The position numbers and the translations under genes are program-made. Below, piece by piece: positions 44,489 to 46,970 of a stretch of 46,970 bases of DNA (positions within the stretch are counted from its first letter, which is position 1; each line of letters starts with the position of its first letter). Below the pieces are notes generated by a model. It had not been told where the DNA came from. It saw nothing but the letters and a program-made list of their open reading frames with translations, and made no database searches. Origin of the DNA: Deltaproteobacteria bacterium (GTDB lineage Bacteria; Desulfobacterota; Binatia; Binatales; Binataceae); NCBI GenBank assembly GCA_019237115.1, contig JAFAHS010000237.1:1-46970 (forward strand), read 5' to 3'.

Positions 44489-45304
44489 ATGGGCAAGCTC
44501 AACGGCAAAGTCGCGGTCATCACCGGAGCGGCCAGTGGTATGGGTCGCGCTACGGCATTGCGCTTTTCACAAGAAGGCGCGGCGGTGGTGCTCACCGACC
44601 TGAATTCGCACGGCGGTGAGGAGGCGGTCGCGGAATGCGCTGCCGCCGGCGGCAAGGCGGTTTTCCAGCGCACCGACGTGACCAGTGAAGCAGATATCCA
44701 GGCCGCAATTGGTCGTGCGACCCGTGAATACGGGCGCCTCGACATCATGTACAACAACGCCGGCGTCGCTGGCGCCGTGGGACCGATCGAAAAAGTGACC
44801 GCCCAGGACTGGGACCGCTCGATTTCGGTGCTGCTGCGCGCCGTATTCTTCGGGATGAAGTATTCGATCCCCGAGATGCGCAAAGTCGGCGGCGGTTCGA
44901 TCATCACCACCGCCTCGGTAGCCGGGTTGCGTGGGGTCGGCTACCTGGCCGCTTACAGCGCGGCCAAGGGCGCCATCGTCACTCTCACGCAAGCTGTCGC
45001 TATCGAAGTCGGCCATGATCGCATCCGCGTCAATTGCATTTGCCCGGGCGGCGTGAATACCCCACTGGTCCATCGCGGCACCCGCGGTGGCCAGCAGGGG
45101 GCCGAAGAGCGGATGGCGAAAATGCAACCGATCCCGCGCGCGGGGCACCCGGAAGATATTGCCAACATGGCGTTGTTCCTTGCCAGCGATGAATCCGAAT
45201 GGATCAGCGGCACCGCGATGGTGGTCGACGGCGGAGTCAATACCGGCAACATCCGTTTCCGGGTGCCCGAAGCGGGCTTTTCGGGGCCGTCGTTCGAGCG
45301 GTAG
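44489..45304 (+). CDS. SDR oxidoreductase, first of a tandem pair
   Basis: 271 aa. Cofactor motif TGAASGMG, LTDLN (NAD preference), NNAGV, catalytic TTASVAG and YSAAK. After the usual SDR end (MVVDGGVNTG) there is an extra tail of about 20 residues ending GFSGPSFER. Start fixed by AAGGAGG at 44475-44481. Shares most of its sequence with the next gene. Substrate unknown. Confidence 0.9.
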   Translation: MGKLNGKVAVITGAASGMGRATALRFSQEGAAVVLTDLNSHGGEEAVAECAAAGGKAVFQRTDVTSEADIQAAIGRATREYGRLDIMYNNAGVAGAVGPIEKVTAQDWDRSISVLLRAVFFGMKYSIPEMRKVGGGSIITTASVAGLRGVGYLAAYSAAKGAIVTLTQAVAIEVGHDRIRVNCICPGGVNTPLVHRGTRGGQQGAEERMAKMQPIPRAGHPEDIANMALFLASDESEWISGTAMVVDGGVNTGNIRFRVPEAGFSGPSFER

Positions 45305-45398
45305 AAACCTCGGCGAGTGGCAATTTCGCACCCGAGCGTCGAGCAGGACAGCTCCCCCGGGTCCGGACCTGGGAGGAAGTCAGAGGAGGAGAATCTTC

Positions 45399-46244
45399 AT
45401 GGGCAGATTGGATGGAAAGGTAGCAGTTATCACCGGTTCCGCCAGCGGAATCGGACGCGGCACGGCGATGCGCTTTGCGGGCGAAGGCGCGGCGGTGGTG
45501 ATTGCCGACCTCAATGTCGAAGGCGGCGAAGCTGCGGTTCGCGACTGCCGGGAGAATGGCGGCCGCGCGGTATTTCAGAAGGCGGATGTTTCAAGCGAAG
45601 CCGAGATAAAGGCGCTGGTTGCGCGTGCGGTCAAAGAGTTCCGTCGTCTCGATATCATCTACAACAACGCCGGTATCGTCGGTGCCCTCGGGCCACTGGA
45701 ACAGATCAGCGTGGAAGACTGGGACCGAAGCATCGCGGTGCTGCTGCGCTCGGTGTTCCTCGGCATCAAGCACTCGGTTCCGGAGCTGCGCAAGACGGGT
45801 GGCGGTTCGATCATCTCGACCGCTTCCGTCGCCGGCATCCGCGGCTTTGCAGGATTGCATCCCTACTGCGCAGCCAAGGCCGGAGTGGTCAATCTCACTC
45901 GCTCGGCGGCGCTCGAATTCGCCAAGGACAAAATTCGCGTGAACTGCATCTGCCCGGGCGGTATCAACACGCCAATCCTTCACCGCAACCAGCCCGGCGT
46001 CAAAGAAGCGATGGAAGACTGGATGGCGAAGGGACAACCCATGCAGCGCGCCGGTCATCCCGAAGATATCGCGGGGATGGCGCTTTACCTGGCCAGTGAC
46101 GATGCCCAGTGGGTTACCGGGCAGGCCATGGTCGTCGACGGCGGCCTGACCGTCGGCAGTCAATTTTCAAATGCGGCAGACGGCGGGCAGCTCCTGTCCG
46201 CCATGCCCCCCGCCGGGTACGTGGGGCCCTCGTTCGAGAAGTAG
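45399..46244 (+). CDS. SDR oxidoreductase, second of a tandem pair
   Basis: 281 aa. Motifs TGSASGIG, IADLN, NNAGI, STASVAG, and YCAAK. Tail ends GYVGPSFEK, the same as in the upstream gene (GPSFER), with a longer linker (SNAADGGQLLSAMPP). Start fixed by AGAGGAGGAG at 45382-45391. It lies 94 bp after the first SDR and arose by tandem duplication. Substrate unknown. Confidence 0.9.
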   Translation: MGRLDGKVAVITGSASGIGRGTAMRFAGEGAAVVIADLNVEGGEAAVRDCRENGGRAVFQKADVSSEAEIKALVARAVKEFRRLDIIYNNAGIVGALGPLEQISVEDWDRSIAVLLRSVFLGIKHSVPELRKTGGGSIISTASVAGIRGFAGLHPYCAAKAGVVNLTRSAALEFAKDKIRVNCICPGGINTPILHRNQPGVKEAMEDWMAKGQPMQRAGHPEDIAGMALYLASDDAQWVTGQAMVVDGGLTVGSQFSNAADGGQLLSAMPPAGYVGPSFEK

Positions 46245-46252
46245 TGGGGGAA

Positions 46253-46283
46253 GCGCAGGCGGGGTGACCCGCCCCGTCTGCGC
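46253..46283 (+). terminator. Hairpin after the tandem SDR genes
   Basis: GCGCAGGCGGGG and CCCCGTCTGCGC form a 12-bp stem with one G-T pair and a seven-base loop, eight bases after the SDR stop. The following GTTTC is only mildly T-rich, so termination strength is uncertain. Confidence 0.55.
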
Positions 46284-46481
46284 GTTTCAAGGACAATCGG
46301 GCTCTGTTCAAGAGCGGTCTTGACGAAGAGCACGCGCCGCCAAGGACCCCCGAAGCCCTCGGCAAGCAGTCGGATTCTTGGCGCGTGAAGCCAATCGCGG
46401 CCGACTTATTCGTGGACGCATGCCTAAGACCACCGCCACCCAGCGGACTTCGGAGGAGACAGTAGTAAAAGTTCCCCAGCC

Positions 46482-46970
46482 TCAGGTGGGACGGTCCGGC
46501 GTCAATTTGAGCCGACCCGGTCGGACCGGTCGTTTGCCCAACTGTGCGCCTGCCGCCGCCGCTCCGGTCGCCGCCCCCGCGCCCTTGCGTCCGCGCGTCT
46601 GGCTCATCCGTGACCCGGCGGACCCGGGCGCCGGACCGGGCGCTGCAGGCGCGCGCGGCTGGTCCATTCCGAAGATCTTGCGCTCCAGGCGCTTTATCTG
46701 GTCACGCAATTCGGCGGCGCGCTCGTACTCCAGTTCGTCCGCCGCCTGCATCATCTCATGGCGCAGCGCGGTGATGCGGTCGGCGAGTTCATGGGGTGCA
46801 ATGAACTCTTCCTCGGAATCCTTGGCTTCTACTTCCGGCACGATCGCCCATTCCGGCGAGTACATCTCGACCAGCGACGCATCGATGGCCTTGGTGACCG
46901 ATTGCGGCGTGATGCCGTGTTGCTGGTTGTATGCCAGCTGCTTGGCGCGGCGCCGATCGGTTTCGTCAAT
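46482..46970 (-). CDS. uvrB: UvrABC excinuclease subunit B, C-terminal part
   Basis: The frame runs off the window edge; 162 residues of the C-terminus are visible. IDETDRRRAKQLAYNQQHGITPQSVTKAI is the segment just after helicase motif VI in UvrB. The UVR domain (LRHEMMQAADELEYERAAELRDQIKRLE) follows, which contacts UvrC. A tail of about 55 Ala/Gly/Pro/Arg-rich residues extends past the usual end. Confidence 0.94.
   Translation of the reverse strand: MDETDRRRAKQLAYNQQHGITPQSVTKAIDASLVEMYSPEWAIVPEVEAKDSEEEFIAPHELADRITALRHEMMQAADELEYERAAELRDQIKRLERKIFGMDQPRAPAAPGPAPGSAGSRMSQTRGRKGAGAATGAAAAGAQLGKRPVRPGRLKLTPDRPT

Noticed and set aside
46421..46600. Small plus-strand frame starting ATGCCTAAGACC
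   Set aside because: It runs antisense into uvrB, has no domain and no good ribosome binding site at a proper distance.

Overview
The window is high-GC, gene-dense chromosome from a Gram-negative bacterium. It carries lipid A (LpxC) and LPS-type glycosyltransferase genes, many outer-membrane lipoproteins, an NtrY-type histidine kinase and many SDR, thiolase and DUF35 genes. This mix recalls uncultured soil lineages once binned as Deltaproteobacteria (for example Binatota or Rokubacteria). That placement is inference from gene content only; there is no rRNA in the window. No phage, IS element or CRISPR array was seen.

Layout. 1-5281 (+): a truncated epoxide hydrolase, a frameshifted alpha/beta-hydrolase-cyclase fusion, a gene-poor gap, a transglutaminase-like protein and a secreted DsbA-like protein. 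5583-9484 (-): a MoxR ATPase / VWA pair, a bifunctional nuclease and a membrane TPR protein. 9624-14236: an FAD oxidoreductase (-), a TANGO2-like NRDE protein (+), a tiny membrane protein (-), a periplasmic parvulin (+) and an APH-like kinase (+). 14384-20937 (-): one tightly spaced run of six genes (DUF2905, NtrY-like kinase, REC-LpxC fusion, pteridine-reductase-like SDR, BT1-like MFS transporter, QueC-like). 21105-28517 (-): valS, nadC, birA, an EF-G-like GTPase and an SDR. 28743-33650: a small lipoprotein, tRNA-Leu(CAG), a methyltransferase, two glycosyltransferases and a zinc-ribbon/DUF3426-like membrane protein. 33770-36525: gcvH, ald and a CsgG/TolB-like lipoprotein. 36522-41480 (-): hisS-aspS, then a DUF35-thiolase pair closed by a clear terminator. 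41784-46970: hemerythrin, uvrC, two tandem SDRs and the 3' part of uvrB.

The most striking object is the 422-residue protein at 17187-18455. An NtrX-like receiver domain with an intact phospho-acceptor Asp is fused in frame to a complete LpxC deacetylase with all metal and catalytic residues. It lies immediately downstream of an NtrY-like transmembrane histidine kinase. The AAA+ and DNA-binding modules normal for NtrX are absent. The arrangement suggests that a membrane sensor controls the committed step of lipid A synthesis directly by phosphorylating the enzyme. The same run continues with three genes whose families point to pterin/deazapurine metabolism (PTR1/FolM-like reductase, BT1-like transporter, QueC-like synthase).
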